Assembly (NCBI GenBank): GCA_050182275.1
Contig: JBFXCK010000009.1
Location: forward strand, 1 to 62,870
Direction: 5' to 3'
Source of the DNA: JBFXCK01 sp050182275
GTDB taxonomy: Bacteria; Pseudomonadota; Alphaproteobacteria; SHNJ01
Length of the DNA stretch: 62,870 bases
The position numbers and the translations under genes are program-made. Within the stretch, counting starts at the first letter, position 1; each line of letters opens with the position of its first letter. Positions 37,653 to 46,114 of the stretch are shown here, one piece after another. The notes under the pieces were generated by a model that ran no database searches, was not told where the DNA came from, and saw only the letters and a program-made list of their open reading frames with translations.

Positions 37653-37940
37653 ATGGCACGTTCAGTATGGAAAGGCCCGTTCGTTGATGGGTACCTCTTG
37701 AAGAAGGCGGAAAAGGCTCACACCTCCGGCCGCAAAGAGGTTATTAAAACCTGGTCGCGGCGCTCGACTATTTTGCCGCAATTCGTCGGTTTGACTTTCG
37801 GCGTGTATAACGGCCAAAAATTCATTCCCGTGTTGGTCAATGAAAACATGATTGGCCACAAGTTCGGCGAATTTTCGCCGACCCGTCATTTCCAAGGTCA
37901 CACCCCGGCTGATAAAAAAGCCGAAGCTAAGTCGGAGTAA
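37653..37940 (+). CDS. rpsS: Ribosomal protein S19
   Basis: 95 residues, 30S head. MARSVWKGPFVDGYLLKKAE, TWSRRSTILPQFVGLTFGVY and GHKFGEFSPTRHFQGH are all typical. Short Lys/Ala/Glu tail. Three bases before rplV. Confidence 0.98.
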   Translation: MARSVWKGPFVDGYLLKKAEKAHTSGRKEVIKTWSRRSTILPQFVGLTFGVYNGQKFIPVLVNENMIGHKFGEFSPTRHFQGHTPADKKAEAKSE

Positions 37941-37943
37941 AGT

Positions 37944-38378
37944 ATGGGTAAAGCATCACAGGGCCGCAAGGTTCAAGACAATCAAGCGATCTGCATCGTG
38001 AAGAATATTCGCGTCAGCCCGCGCAAACTGAATTTGGTAACGCAGCCGATCCGCGGCCAAAAAGTGCAAACCGCCTTGAACACGCTGTCATTCTTGAACA
38101 AGCGCGTGGCGCTCGATGTCAAGAAAGCGTTGCAATCGGCGATCGCCAATGCGGAAAACAACCACCGTTTGGATGTCGACCGCTTGATCGTGCGCGAAGC
38201 AATCGTTGGCGTGTCGTTATCGATGCGCCGCTTCCATGTGCGCGGCCGCGGCAAAATCGCCCCGGTTGAACGGCCTTTCGCCAATCTGCGCATCGTGGTG
38301 GAAGAAGTAAAGGAAACCGCGCCGGCGAAAGCCAAGCCGGCCAAGAAAGCTAAATCTGCAAAAGGGGAGCAAGCGTAA
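37944..38378 (+). CDS. rplV: Ribosomal protein L22 with Lys/Ala tail
   Basis: 144 residues against 110 in E. coli. The tunnel-lining beta hairpin (VSLSMRRFHVRGRGKIAPVE) is in place without insertions in the macrolide region. The extra residues form the tail ETAPAKAKPAKKAKSAKGEQ. The stop overlaps the rpsC start by one base. Confidence 0.97.
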   Translation: MGKASQGRKVQDNQAICIVKNIRVSPRKLNLVTQPIRGQKVQTALNTLSFLNKRVALDVKKALQSAIANAENNHRLDVDRLIVREAIVGVSLSMRRFHVRGRGKIAPVERPFANLRIVVEEVKETAPAKAKPAKKAKSAKGEQA

Positions 38379-39079
38379 TGGGTCAGAAAACAAACCCCAT
38401 CGGTTTACGGTTAGGCATTAATCGCACTTGGGATTCGCGCTGGTATGCGAACACCAAAGTCTATGCCGATAATCTAGAGCAAGATTTTGAAATCCGCGAA
38501 CATTTAATCAAGGCCTTGGGCGACCAAGCCGCGATCAGCAAAATCGTGATTGAGCGCGCGGCGAAAAAAGTCATTGTAACGATTTATTCGGGCCGCCCCG
38601 GCATTATTATCGGCGTCAAAGGTTCGGGCATTAAAAAGCTGCAAACCGATTTGCAAGCGATGACGGGAAGCGAAGTCAATATTAACATTATTGAAATCCG
38701 CAAACCCGAAATCGACGCCAAGCTGGTGGCCGAAAATATCGCCCAGCAATTGGAACGCCGGATCGCCTTCCGCCGCGCCATGAAACGCGCCGTGCAAAAC
38801 GCGATGCGTTTGGGCGCTTTGGGCATCCGGATCAATTGTTCGGGCCGTTTGGGCGGCGCTGAAATCGCCCGGATGGAATGGTACCGCGAGGGGCGCGTGC
38901 CTTTGCATACATTGCGGGCCGATATTGATTTTGCCTATGCGCGCGCGGAAACTACCTATGGGGTGTGCGGCGTCAAGGTATGGATTTTTAAAGGTGAGAT
39001 CATGGCGCATGATCCGATGGCGCAGGAAAAGCGTTTGTCGGGCAACACCGCGCCGGCGGATCCAGGTAAAGCCGCTTAA
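38378..39079 (+). CDS. rpsC: Ribosomal protein S3
   Basis: 233 residues. MGQKTNPIGLRLGINRTWDS, the KH motif IYSGRPGIIIGVKGSGIKKL and the C-terminal domain GALGIRINCSGRLGGAEIAR are intact. S3 is at the mRNA entry site. ATG overlaps the rplV stop (TAATG). Confidence 0.98.
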   Translation: MGQKTNPIGLRLGINRTWDSRWYANTKVYADNLEQDFEIREHLIKALGDQAAISKIVIERAAKKVIVTIYSGRPGIIIGVKGSGIKKLQTDLQAMTGSEVNINIIEIRKPEIDAKLVAENIAQQLERRIAFRRAMKRAVQNAMRLGALGIRINCSGRLGGAEIARMEWYREGRVPLHTLRADIDFAYARAETTYGVCGVKVWIFKGEIMAHDPMAQEKRLSGNTAPADPGKAA

Positions 39080-39097
39080 GGGAATGGAGATTCTGCT

Positions 39098-39517
39098 ATG
39101 ATGAGTCCGAAACGGTCAAAGCACCGTAAACAGTTTAAAGGCCGGGTTAAAGGGCAAGCCAAAGGCGGCTTTACCTTGAACCACGGTTCTTACGGCATGA
39201 AGGCAATCCACGCTGGCCGGATGAATGCGCGTGAAATCGAGGCGGCCCGCCGCGCGATTTCGCGTCACATTAAACGTACCGGAAAAATGTGGATCCGGAT
39301 TTTCCCGGATGTGCCGGTTTCCCGCAAGCCCGCCGAAGTGCGGATGGGCAGCGGTAAGGGTTCGCCTGAATATTGGATGTGCCGCATCAAACCCGGCCGC
39401 ATCTTGTTCGAATTGGATGGCGTGCCGCGCTCATTGGCGGAAGAAGCCTTCCAATTGGCGGCCGACAAATTATCGGTCAAAACCAAGTTCGTCGCCCGTA
39501 TCGGCGACGCGGCTTAG
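39098..39517 (+). CDS. rplP: Ribosomal protein L16
   Basis: 139 residues, central protuberance near the A site. SPKRSKHRKQFKGRVKGQAK, IEAARRAISRHIKRTGKMWI and KPAEVRMGSGKGSPEYW are conserved. It starts MM at 39098. Confidence 0.98.
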   Translation: MMSPKRSKHRKQFKGRVKGQAKGGFTLNHGSYGMKAIHAGRMNAREIEAARRAISRHIKRTGKMWIRIFPDVPVSRKPAEVRMGSGKGSPEYWMCRIKPGRILFELDGVPRSLAEEAFQLAADKLSVKTKFVARIGDAA

Positions 39518-39534
39518 AAGAAGGGTAAAGGAAT

Positions 39535-39816
39535 ATGGCCAAGGCAAAACAAAATATCGGCGATCTCCGCTTGAAGACGGAAGATGAAATCGTCGCGGAA
39601 ATCGCCAAGCTGCAGCAGGAAGCGTTTAATATCCGCTTCCAGCGCGCCAGCGGGCAGAACGACAATATCGGCCGCGTCCGCGGTTTGCGCCGCAATGTGG
39701 CGCGCCTGAAAACCGTGCAAAGCGAGCGGAAATTAGGGCTGGATTTTGCCAAAGGCGCCAAGGCGGCCAAACCGGCGGCCAAAAAAGCCAAGCCGGCCAA
39801 GAAAGCGAAGGAGTAA
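39535..39816 (+). CDS. rpmC: Ribosomal protein L29 with Lys/Ala tail
   Basis: 93 residues against about 65 in most bacteria. The helical hairpin core (EIAKLQQEAFNIRFQRASGQ, RGLRRNVARLKTVQSER) is followed by a tail of about 25 residues (GAKAAKPAAKKAKPAKKAKE). Confidence 0.96.
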   Translation: MAKAKQNIGDLRLKTEDEIVAEIAKLQQEAFNIRFQRASGQNDNIGRVRGLRRNVARLKTVQSERKLGLDFAKGAKAAKPAAKKAKPAKKAKE

Positions 39817-39819
39817 AAA

Positions 39820-40059
39820 ATGCCAAAACGTATTTTACAAGGCGTGGTCGTGAAAAAGTCGGGCGATAAAACCGTTTCGGTTTATGTCGAACGCCGCGTC
39901 ACGCACCCGATGTACAAGAAGATCATCACTCGCTCGAAAAAGTATTTGGCGCATGATGAATCGAACAAGGTCGCGGTCGGCGATAAGGTGCGTATTCAGG
40001 AATGCCGCCCGCTCTCGGCGCGCAAACGTTTTACCGTATTAAGCGGCAAGGCGGCTTAG
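39820..40059 (+). CDS. rpsQ: Ribosomal protein S17
   Basis: 79 residues, OB-fold 16S-binding protein. MPKRILQGVVVKKSGDKTVS and RVTHPMYKKIITRSKKYLAHDE with the ECRPLSARKRFTV end are typical. Three bases after rpmC. Confidence 0.98.
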   Translation: MPKRILQGVVVKKSGDKTVSVYVERRVTHPMYKKIITRSKKYLAHDESNKVAVGDKVRIQECRPLSARKRFTVLSGKAA

Positions 40060-40083
40060 GAATTTTTAGTTGGGGTTAGTGTC

Positions 40084-40449
40084 ATGATACAAATGAAAAG
40101 CAATCTTGAAGTGGCGGATAATTCGGGCGCCCGCAAGGTACAGTGCATTAAAGTGCTGGGCGGCTCGAAGCGCCGCTATGCGCAAGTGGGCGATATTATC
40201 GTCGTCACCATCAAAGATGCGATTCCCCGCGGCAAGGTCAATAAGGGCGATGTCCATAAGGCCGTGATCGTGCGCACGCGCTCGGCCATCCGCCGTCCCG
40301 ATGGTTCGTTGATCCGCTTCGACCGGAACGCCGCTGTGTTGGTTGATGCGCAAGGCACGCCGATCGGCACGCGTATTTTCGGCCCCGTCACCCGCGAATT
40401 GCGCGGCAGTTTTATGAAGATTATTTCTTTGGCTCCTGAGGTGCTATAA
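40084..40449 (+). CDS. rplN: Ribosomal protein L14
   Basis: 121 residues; intersubunit bridge protein. MIQMKSNLEVADNSGARKVQ and ELRGSFMKIISLAPEVL are typical. First gene of the spc part; the stop overlaps the rplX start by one base. Confidence 0.98.
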   Translation: MIQMKSNLEVADNSGARKVQCIKVLGGSKRRYAQVGDIIVVTIKDAIPRGKVNKGDVHKAVIVRTRSAIRRPDGSLIRFDRNAAVLVDAQGTPIGTRIFGPVTRELRGSFMKIISLAPEVL

Positions 40450-40772
40450 TGAAAGCTAAATTTAAAATTAAAAAAGATGATGAAGTCATCGTGCGCAGCG
40501 GCAAAGACCGCGGCAAAAAGGGCAAGGTTTTGGAAGTTTTGCGCGCCGAGCACAAAATATTGGTCAAGGGCGTTAATATGGTCAAACGCCATACCAAGCC
40601 TTCGGCGGCAGGCGGCGGCGGGATTGTTGAAAAAGAATTGCCGCTCGCTATATCTAAGGTGGCATTGATTGATCCGAAATCGGGCAAGGCGACGCGCGCC
40701 GGCTATAAAATTGCCGCCGATGGCAGCAAACAGCGCATCGCTAAAAAATCCGGTCAAGTGATCGCGGCGTAA
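40449..40772 (+). CDS. rplX: Ribosomal protein L24
   Basis: 107 residues with the KOW motif KDDEVIVRSGKDRGKKGKVL. Assembly initiator for the 50S. ATG overlaps the rplN stop (TAATG), implying translational coupling. Confidence 0.98.
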   Translation: MKAKFKIKKDDEVIVRSGKDRGKKGKVLEVLRAEHKILVKGVNMVKRHTKPSAAGGGGIVEKELPLAISKVALIDPKSGKATRAGYKIAADGSKQRIAKKSGQVIAA

Positions 40773-40790
40773 GGATAAAGGGAAACTACT

Positions 40791-41354
40791 ATGGCAACAG
40801 CAACAGCAAAACAAAGTCGATTGCAAGACCATTATAAAAAGGCGGTCATTACCGCTTTAACCGGCGAATTCGGCTATAAAAATCCGATGCAAGTGCCGAA
40901 GCTTGAGAAAATCGTGGTCAATATGAGCCCGGGCCGCCAAGTCGTCGCCGATAATAAAAAATTGGCCAGCGCCGTGGAAGAGGTCAAGCTTATCACCGGC
41001 CAAAAACCGGTCGTGACCAAATCGAAAAAATCGATTGCGACTTATAAAATCCGTCAAAACCTGCCCTTGGGCTGCAAAGTCACCTTGCGCGGCAAAAGAA
41101 TGTACGAATTTTTAGACCGCTTGGTCACCATCGTGCTGCCTCGCGTCCGCGATTTCCGCGGGCTTCCGGCCAGAAGTTTCGATGGCAACGGCAATTACGC
41201 TTTGGGCCTCAAGGAGCAAATCGTATTTCCGGAAATCAATTACGATAAAATCGACGCAATCCGCGGCATGGACATCATCATTTGCACCACCGCAAAAACC
41301 GATAAAGAAGCGAAAGCATTGTTGAAACATTTCGACATGCCGTTCGCGAGTTAA
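40791..41354 (+). CDS. rplE: Ribosomal protein L5
   Basis: 187 residues; binds 5S rRNA and P-site tRNA. NPMQVPKLEKIVVNMSPGRQ and YALGLKEQIVFPEINYDKID are conserved. A short Thr/Ala N-terminal addition (MATATAKQ) is present. Confidence 0.98.
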   Translation: MATATAKQSRLQDHYKKAVITALTGEFGYKNPMQVPKLEKIVVNMSPGRQVVADNKKLASAVEEVKLITGQKPVVTKSKKSIATYKIRQNLPLGCKVTLRGKRMYEFLDRLVTIVLPRVRDFRGLPARSFDGNGNYALGLKEQIVFPEINYDKIDAIRGMDIIICTTAKTDKEAKALLKHFDMPFAS

Positions 41355-41368
41355 GGAAAGGACTATTA

Positions 41369-41674
41369 ATGGCACGCACCAGTAACATCAACCGCGATAA
41401 CAAGCGCCGCAAAATGAGCAAGAATCATGCGGCCAAACGCGCGAAGCTGAAGGCGATTATTTACAACCGCGATCTTTCCCTGGAAGAACGCTTTGCCGCC
41501 CAGTTGAAATTGGCGGCGATGCCGCGCAACGGTTCGAAAACCCGTATTCACAACCGCTGCCGTTTTTCCGGCCGCCCCCGCGCGTATTACCGTAAATTCG
41601 GCCTATCGCGGATCGCGTTGCGTGAATTCGGCAATCTTGGTTTAATTCCCGGCCTGATTAAGGCCAGCTGGTAG
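41369..41674 (+). CDS. rpsN: Ribosomal protein S14 (zinc-free type)
   Basis: 101 residues, long form without the CxxC pairs of the zinc form. RCRFSGRPRAYYRKFGLSRI is the conserved C-terminal segment. Confidence 0.98.
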   Translation: MARTSNINRDNKRRKMSKNHAAKRAKLKAIIYNRDLSLEERFAAQLKLAAMPRNGSKTRIHNRCRFSGRPRAYYRKFGLSRIALREFGNLGLIPGLIKASW

Positions 41675-41689
41675 AAAAAGGAACGAACG

Positions 41690-42088
41690 ATGGCATTTAC
41701 CGATCCCCTAGCCGATATGTTGACACGTATCCGCAATGCGCAAAAGATCCGCGCCGATAGCGTGATGACGCCTGCCTCCAGCTTGCGCGCCCATGTGTGC
41801 GAAGTGCTGGAACGCGAAGGCTATATCAAGGGCTTCCGCACCGAAAAGAACGAGCGCGGCGGCAAGCAGCTTGTGATCGACTTGAAATATCATGAAGGCC
41901 AGCCGGTCATTCGCGAAATCAAGCGTATTTCCAAACCGGGCAGCCGCGTTTATTCCAACGTTAAGGAATTGCGCCCGATATTCAACGGTTTGGGCATTTC
42001 GATTCTCTCGACGCCGAAGGGCGTGCTGTCCGATGGGGAAGCGCGCCAGCAAAATGTTGGCGGCGAAATTTTATGCAGCGTATTCTAA
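41690..42088 (+). CDS. rpsH: Ribosomal protein S8
   Basis: 132 residues. MAFTDPLADMLTRIRNAQKI and GISILSTPKGVLSDGEARQQ are typical. In E. coli S8 represses the spc operon at L5; that target was not examined further here. Confidence 0.98.
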   Translation: MAFTDPLADMLTRIRNAQKIRADSVMTPASSLRAHVCEVLEREGYIKGFRTEKNERGGKQLVIDLKYHEGQPVIREIKRISKPGSRVYSNVKELRPIFNGLGISILSTPKGVLSDGEARQQNVGGEILCSVF

Positions 42089-42099
42089 GGAGTTAAGTT

Positions 42100-42633
42100 A
42101 TGTCGCGCGTCGGTAAAAATCCTGTTCCGGTTCCAAGCGGCGTCACCGTCGCCATCGCCGGCCAGCAAATTTCGGTCAAGGGCAAATTGGGCGAAGATAA
42201 GCGCCTGTTCTCGAAACTGGTCAAGGTTGAATCCAAAGACGGCAAAGTCACCGTCAGCATGCTGGGCAATTCCAAGCAGGCGAAAATGGATTGGGGGACC
42301 ACCCGCGCGCACATCAAAAATATGATGGTCGGCGTCACCGAGGGCTATGGCAAAACTTTGCTAATCGAAGGCGTTGGTAACCGCGCTGAAATGAAGGGCA
42401 ATGATTTATACGCCAAAGTCGGCCACAGCCACGAAGATATCGAACGTGGATCGCCCGGAATTAAAGTCACCGTCGATAAGCAAACCACGATCAAGGTCAT
42501 CGGTCATAATAAGGAAGCGGTCGGCCATAAAGCGGCGATTATCCGCAAATTCAAAAAGCCGGAACCGTATAAGGGCAAAGGCATTCGCTATGAAGGCGAA
42601 TATGTCGAACGTAAAGAAGGCAAGAAGAAGTAG
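42100..42633 (+). CDS. rplF: Ribosomal protein L6
   Basis: 177 residues, two tandem folds. SRVGKNPVPVPSGVTVAIAG and the C-terminal KFKKPEPYKGKGIRYEGEYV are conserved. It supports the sarcin-ricin region. Confidence 0.98.
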   Translation: MSRVGKNPVPVPSGVTVAIAGQQISVKGKLGEDKRLFSKLVKVESKDGKVTVSMLGNSKQAKMDWGTTRAHIKNMMVGVTEGYGKTLLIEGVGNRAEMKGNDLYAKVGHSHEDIERGSPGIKVTVDKQTTIKVIGHNKEAVGHKAAIIRKFKKPEPYKGKGIRYEGEYVERKEGKKK

Positions 42634-42642
42634 AGGATTATT

Positions 42643-43014
42643 ATGGGACAAGCATCAAGCACCGCCAAGCAACAAGCGCGCCGTCAGGCCCGCGCCCGTT
42701 TCAGCTTGCGCAAAAAATCGAAAGGGCGCCCGCGCTTTCACGTGTATGGCAGCAATTCCAATTTCCATGCGCAAATCATCGATGACAAGGCCGGCGCAAC
42801 TTTGGCGGCAGCCTCGACCTTGGATAAGGAAGTTCAAGGTAAGACCAAGCATGGCGGCAATGTCGAAGCCGCTAAATTGGTCGGCGCTTTGCTGGCTGCC
42901 CGCGCGGTAAAGGCCGGGATTGATAAAGTCGCTTTCGACCGTGGCGCCAAGCGTTATCACGGCCGCATTAAGGCTTGCGCCGATGCCGCACGCGAAGCCG
43001 GTTTGAAATTCTAA
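42643..43014 (+). CDS. rplR: Ribosomal protein L18
   Basis: 123 residues; binds 5S rRNA with L5. RFHVYGSNSNFHAQIIDDKA and FDRGAKRYHGRIKACADAAR are typical. N-terminus is Gln/Arg-rich. Confidence 0.97.
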   Translation: MGQASSTAKQQARRQARARFSLRKKSKGRPRFHVYGSNSNFHAQIIDDKAGATLAAASTLDKEVQGKTKHGGNVEAAKLVGALLAARAVKAGIDKVAFDRGAKRYHGRIKACADAAREAGLKF

Positions 43015-43030
43015 GGATAAGGAACATACA

Positions 43031-43714
43031 ATGACCGATACCGAAAATACTCCAGCCGCCCCAACCGAAGAAGCCGCCAAAGCGCCGCCCGCGGAAGAAA
43101 CCCGTCAAGGCCGTGGCCGTGGCGGACGTGGCGGCCGTGATGGCAGCGGCGGCGGCCGCCGCCGTAAATCGGAAGGCGATGACAATAAAGGCGAAGGCAA
43201 TGATGGGGAGCGTCAGCGTCCCGTCGCTGTCCGCCGTGTCGCCAAGGTTGTTAAAGGCGGTAAGAATTTCTCGATCGCGGCCCTGGTTGTGGTCGGCGAT
43301 GGCAAAGGCAAGGTCGGTTTTGGCACCGGCAAGGCGCGCGAAGTTCAAGATGCGATGCGTAAAGCAACCGATTCCGCCCGTCGCCGTATGGTTCGTATTC
43401 CCTTGCGTGAAGGCCGCACTTTGCATCACGATTTGATCGGCACTTTCGGCGCTGGCCGCGTGCATTTGCGCGCTGCCCCTCCGGGTACTGGTATTATCGC
43501 CGGCGGCCCGATGCGCGCAGTATTCGAGGCGTTGGGCGTCAGCGATGTGGTGGCGAAATCTTTGGGTTCCAGCAATCCGCATAACATGGTGCGCGCGACA
43601 TTCGATGCGTTGACCAATATGAACGCGCCGCGTTCGATTGCTGCTAAACGCGGCAAAAAAATCAGCGACATCGTCACCCGCCGCGGCGGCGCTGCTGCGG
43701 CCGCGGCTGAGTAA
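43031..43714 (+). CDS. rpsE: Ribosomal protein S5 with RG-rich N-terminal extension
   Basis: 227 residues against 167 in E. coli. The first 60 residues are extra: an Ala/Pro/Glu stretch and then an RGG-like segment (GRGRGGRGGRDGSGGGRRRK). The S5 core begins near RRVAKVVKGGKNFSIAALVV, with GKGKVGFGTGKAREVQDAM following. RGG segments bind RNA; the role here is unknown. Confidence 0.96.
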   Translation: MTDTENTPAAPTEEAAKAPPAEETRQGRGRGGRGGRDGSGGGRRRKSEGDDNKGEGNDGERQRPVAVRRVAKVVKGGKNFSIAALVVVGDGKGKVGFGTGKAREVQDAMRKATDSARRRMVRIPLREGRTLHHDLIGTFGAGRVHLRAAPPGTGIIAGGPMRAVFEALGVSDVVAKSLGSSNPHNMVRATFDALTNMNAPRSIAAKRGKKISDIVTRRGGAAAAAAE

Positions 43715-43730
43715 GTAAAGGATAATTGTC

Positions 43731-43937
43731 ATGGCAAAGAAAAAATTGAAAGTCACGCAAACAGGCAGCCCAATTGGGCGCGAAGCCAGCCAGCAAGCCA
43801 CGCTTATTGGCTTGAAACTGAACCGCCGCCACCGCGTTGCCGTGCTGGAAGATACGCCGTCGATCCGCGGCATGATTCACAAGGTCCGTCACTTGGTCAA
43901 AGTTGAAGAAACCGAAGACAAAGGCAAGGCGGCCTAA
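43731..43937 (+). CDS. rpmD: Ribosomal protein L30
   Basis: 68 residues. KLKVTQTGSPIGREASQQAT and LKLNRRHRVAVLEDTPSIRGM are typical; a short acidic/basic tail follows. A pair of palindromic repeats lies between it and rplO. Confidence 0.97.
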   Translation: MAKKKLKVTQTGSPIGREASQQATLIGLKLNRRHRVAVLEDTPSIRGMIHKVRHLVKVEETEDKGKAA

Positions 43938-43949
43938 TTTTAAGTTAAG

Positions 43950-44006
43950 CTCATGGTGAGCTTGTCGAACCATGAGTTGCCTATCCTTCGACAAGCTCAG
44001 GATGAG
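43950..44006. repeat. Interspersed palindromic repeat, locus 3 (units A and B)
   Basis: Unit A at 43950-43976 has arms CTCATGG/CCATGAG; after TTGC comes unit B at 43981-44006, slightly decayed (CTATCC for CTCATCC). It is in the same order and orientation as locus 2, between rpmD and rplO, inside the spc operon. Confidence 0.85.
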
Positions 44007-44033
44007 CTAGTTTTTTATAATAAGAGGTTGGTT

Positions 44034-44654
44034 ATGAAACTAAATGAATTAAGAGATAATCCGGGCGCAACCAAATCGATCCGCCGCATTGGCCGTGGTA
44101 TCGGTTCGGGCCGCGGTAAAACCGGCGGCCGTGGCGGTAAAGGCCAAACCGCCCGTACCGGCGTTCGCATTAAAGGTTTTGAAGGGGGCCAAATGCCCTT
44201 GCACCGCCGTTTGCCCAAGCGCGGCTTCAACCGTCCGTTCCGCTGGAATTATGTCGGCGTCAATCTGGGTCAAATCCAGGCGGCGCTTGATTCCGGTAAG
44301 TTGAAAAAAGACGGCGCCATCAATGCCAAAACTTTGCGCGAAAGCGGCGTTATTTCACATGCGCGCGATGGTATCCGCCTGCTCGGCAAAGGCTCTTTAA
44401 GCCAGGCCATCACGCTGGAAGTGATGGGCGCTTCGGCTTCGGCCAAAGCCGCTGTTGAAAAAGCCGGCGGCAAGCTAACCATTTTGGTGACGCCGAAACC
44501 GGCTCCTGCCAACAGTTTTGAAGCCCGCCGCGCTAAAGCTAAGGAAACGGCGGCCAAAGCCAAAGCCGCCCGTACCGAAGCCAAGCCAAAAGCCAAGGAT
44601 GCTGGGGCTGAGAAAAAGCCCAAAGCTCCGAAGCCCGAAGGCGCTGAAGCGTAA
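44034..44654 (+). CDS. rplO: Ribosomal protein L15 with long Lys/Ala tail
   Basis: 206 residues from the ATG at 44034 (AAGAGG upstream) against 144 in E. coli. The start MKLNELRDNPGATKSIRRIG and the RGKTGGRGGKGQTARTGVRI core are typical. The last 55 residues (RRAKAKETAAKAKAARTEAK, PKAKDAGAEKKPKAPKPEGA) are low-complexity. The frame upstream of 44034 is open through the palindromic repeat but is not coding. Confidence 0.96.
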   Translation: MKLNELRDNPGATKSIRRIGRGIGSGRGKTGGRGGKGQTARTGVRIKGFEGGQMPLHRRLPKRGFNRPFRWNYVGVNLGQIQAALDSGKLKKDGAINAKTLRESGVISHARDGIRLLGKGSLSQAITLEVMGASASAKAAVEKAGGKLTILVTPKPAPANSFEARRAKAKETAAKAKAARTEAKPKAKDAGAEKKPKAPKPEGAEA

Positions 44655-44665
44655 GTTTTAAAAAG

Positions 44666-44737
44666 CTCATGGTTCGACTAAGCTCACCATGAGCCGCTTT
44701 ACTATTTAAGCTCATCCTGAGCTTGTCGAAGGATGAG
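44666..44737. repeat. Interspersed palindromic repeat, locus 4 (units A' and B')
   Basis: Unit A' 44666-44693: the same arms CTCATGG/CCATGAG but the inverted loop TTCGACTAAGCTCA. Unit B' 44711-44737: arms CTCATCC/GGATGAG with the inverted loop TGAGCTTGTCGAA. Because the A-B order is kept while each loop is inverted, each unit must have flipped individually. It lies between rplO and secY. Confidence 0.85.
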
Positions 44738-44773
44738 TTTCTTATTCGTAGCATTCGCTCAAGGAATATCGCC

Positions 44774-46114
44774 ATGGTCTCCGCCGCCGAACAATTAGCC
44801 GCCAATATGAATCTCGGCACTTTCGCCAAAGCCACCGAATTGAAACGGCGCATTTGGTTTACGCTTGGCGTATTGATCGTTTACCGTTTGGGCACCTATA
44901 TTCCTTTGCCCGGCATCGACCCGCATGTCATGGCCGAAGTGTTCAAGCAAAATGCCGGCGGGATTTTGGGCATGTTCGACATGTTCGCCGGCGGCGCGGT
45001 ATCGCGGATGTCGATTTTTGCGCTTAACATTATGCCTTACATTTCGGCCTCGATTATCGTGCAGCTATTGACCGCGATCGTGCCTTCGCTTGAAAGTTTA
45101 AAAAAAGAAGGCGATTCGGGCCGCAAAAAAATCAATCAATATTCGCGCTATGGCACGGTATTGCTGTCAGTCGTTCAGGCCTATGCCATTGCTGCAGGTT
45201 TGCAGGCTGCCAATCAAGCGGGCGCGGCTTTGGTGCCGAATCCGGGCGTTTTCTTCATTCTGACCACCGTGATCACTTTAACCGGCGGCACGGTATTTCT
45301 AATGTGGCTGGGCGAGCAAATCACCGCGCGCGGGATTGGCAACGGCATTTCCCTTATCATCTTTGCCGGTATCGTCGCGCATTTGCCGACCGCTTTGGCT
45401 TCGCTGCTGGAATTAAGCCGTACCGGCGCAATTTCACCTGTCACCGTTATCTTTTTGTTGGTGATGGCGATTGCGGTTATCGCTTTCGTGGTGTTTATCG
45501 AGCGCGCGCAGCGCCGCTTGATTGTGCAATATCCGCGCCGGCAAATGGGCAATAAAATGGTTGGCGGCGATTCCTCGGCCTTGCCGATGAAAATCAATAC
45601 CTCGGGCGTAATCCCGCCGATTTTCGCCAGCTCAATTTTGCTATTGCCTGCTACCTTCGGCGGTTTCGGTATCGCCAATCCCGATAGCTGGTTCGGCGCC
45701 TTTATCACCGCGCTTGGCCATGGCCAGCCTGCTTATATGGCGGCTTACGCTCTCTTGATCGCTTTCTTCGCCTTTTTCTATACCTCGGTCGTTTTCAACC
45801 CGAACGATACGGCGGAAAATTTGCGCAAATATGGCGGCTTTATTCCGGGCATCCGTCCGGGCGCGGCGACGGCCGAGTATTTGGATTATGTTTTAACCCG
45901 CATCACCGTCTTGGGCGCTTTATATTTGGTGGCGATTTGTTTGTTGCCGGAATTTTTGCTGGCCCGCCACGCATTGCCCTTTTACTTTGGCGGCACCAGT
46001 TTGCTGATCGTAGTCACGGTCACCATGGATACGGTTGGCCAGATTCAATCGCATTTATTGTCGCATCAATATGAAGGCTTGATCAAAAAAGCCAAGCTAA
46101 AGGGCCGCCAGTGA
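44774..46114 (+). CDS. secY: Preprotein translocase subunit SecY
   Basis: 446 residues, ten TM helices; forms the SecYEG channel. ATG at 44774 has AAGGAA seven bases upstream. RIWFTLGVLIVYRLGTYIPL (TM1), YSRYGTVLLSVVQAYAIAAG and GGFIPGIRPGAATAEYLDYV (cytoplasmic loop) are typical. The adk start overlaps its stop. Confidence 0.97.
   Translation: MVSAAEQLAANMNLGTFAKATELKRRIWFTLGVLIVYRLGTYIPLPGIDPHVMAEVFKQNAGGILGMFDMFAGGAVSRMSIFALNIMPYISASIIVQLLTAIVPSLESLKKEGDSGRKKINQYSRYGTVLLSVVQAYAIAAGLQAANQAGAALVPNPGVFFILTTVITLTGGTVFLMWLGEQITARGIGNGISLIIFAGIVAHLPTALASLLELSRTGAISPVTVIFLLVMAIAVIAFVVFIERAQRRLIVQYPRRQMGNKMVGGDSSALPMKINTSGVIPPIFASSILLLPATFGGFGIANPDSWFGAFITALGHGQPAYMAAYALLIAFFAFFYTSVVFNPNDTAENLRKYGGFIPGIRPGAATAEYLDYVLTRITVLGALYLVAICLLPEFLLARHALPFYFGGTSLLIVVTVTMDTVGQIQSHLLSHQYEGLIKKAKLKGRQ

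Noticed and set aside
43953..44033. Longer L15 starting at 43953
   Set aside because: The extra codons translate the palindromic repeat; the L15 family start and its ribosome site are at 44034.
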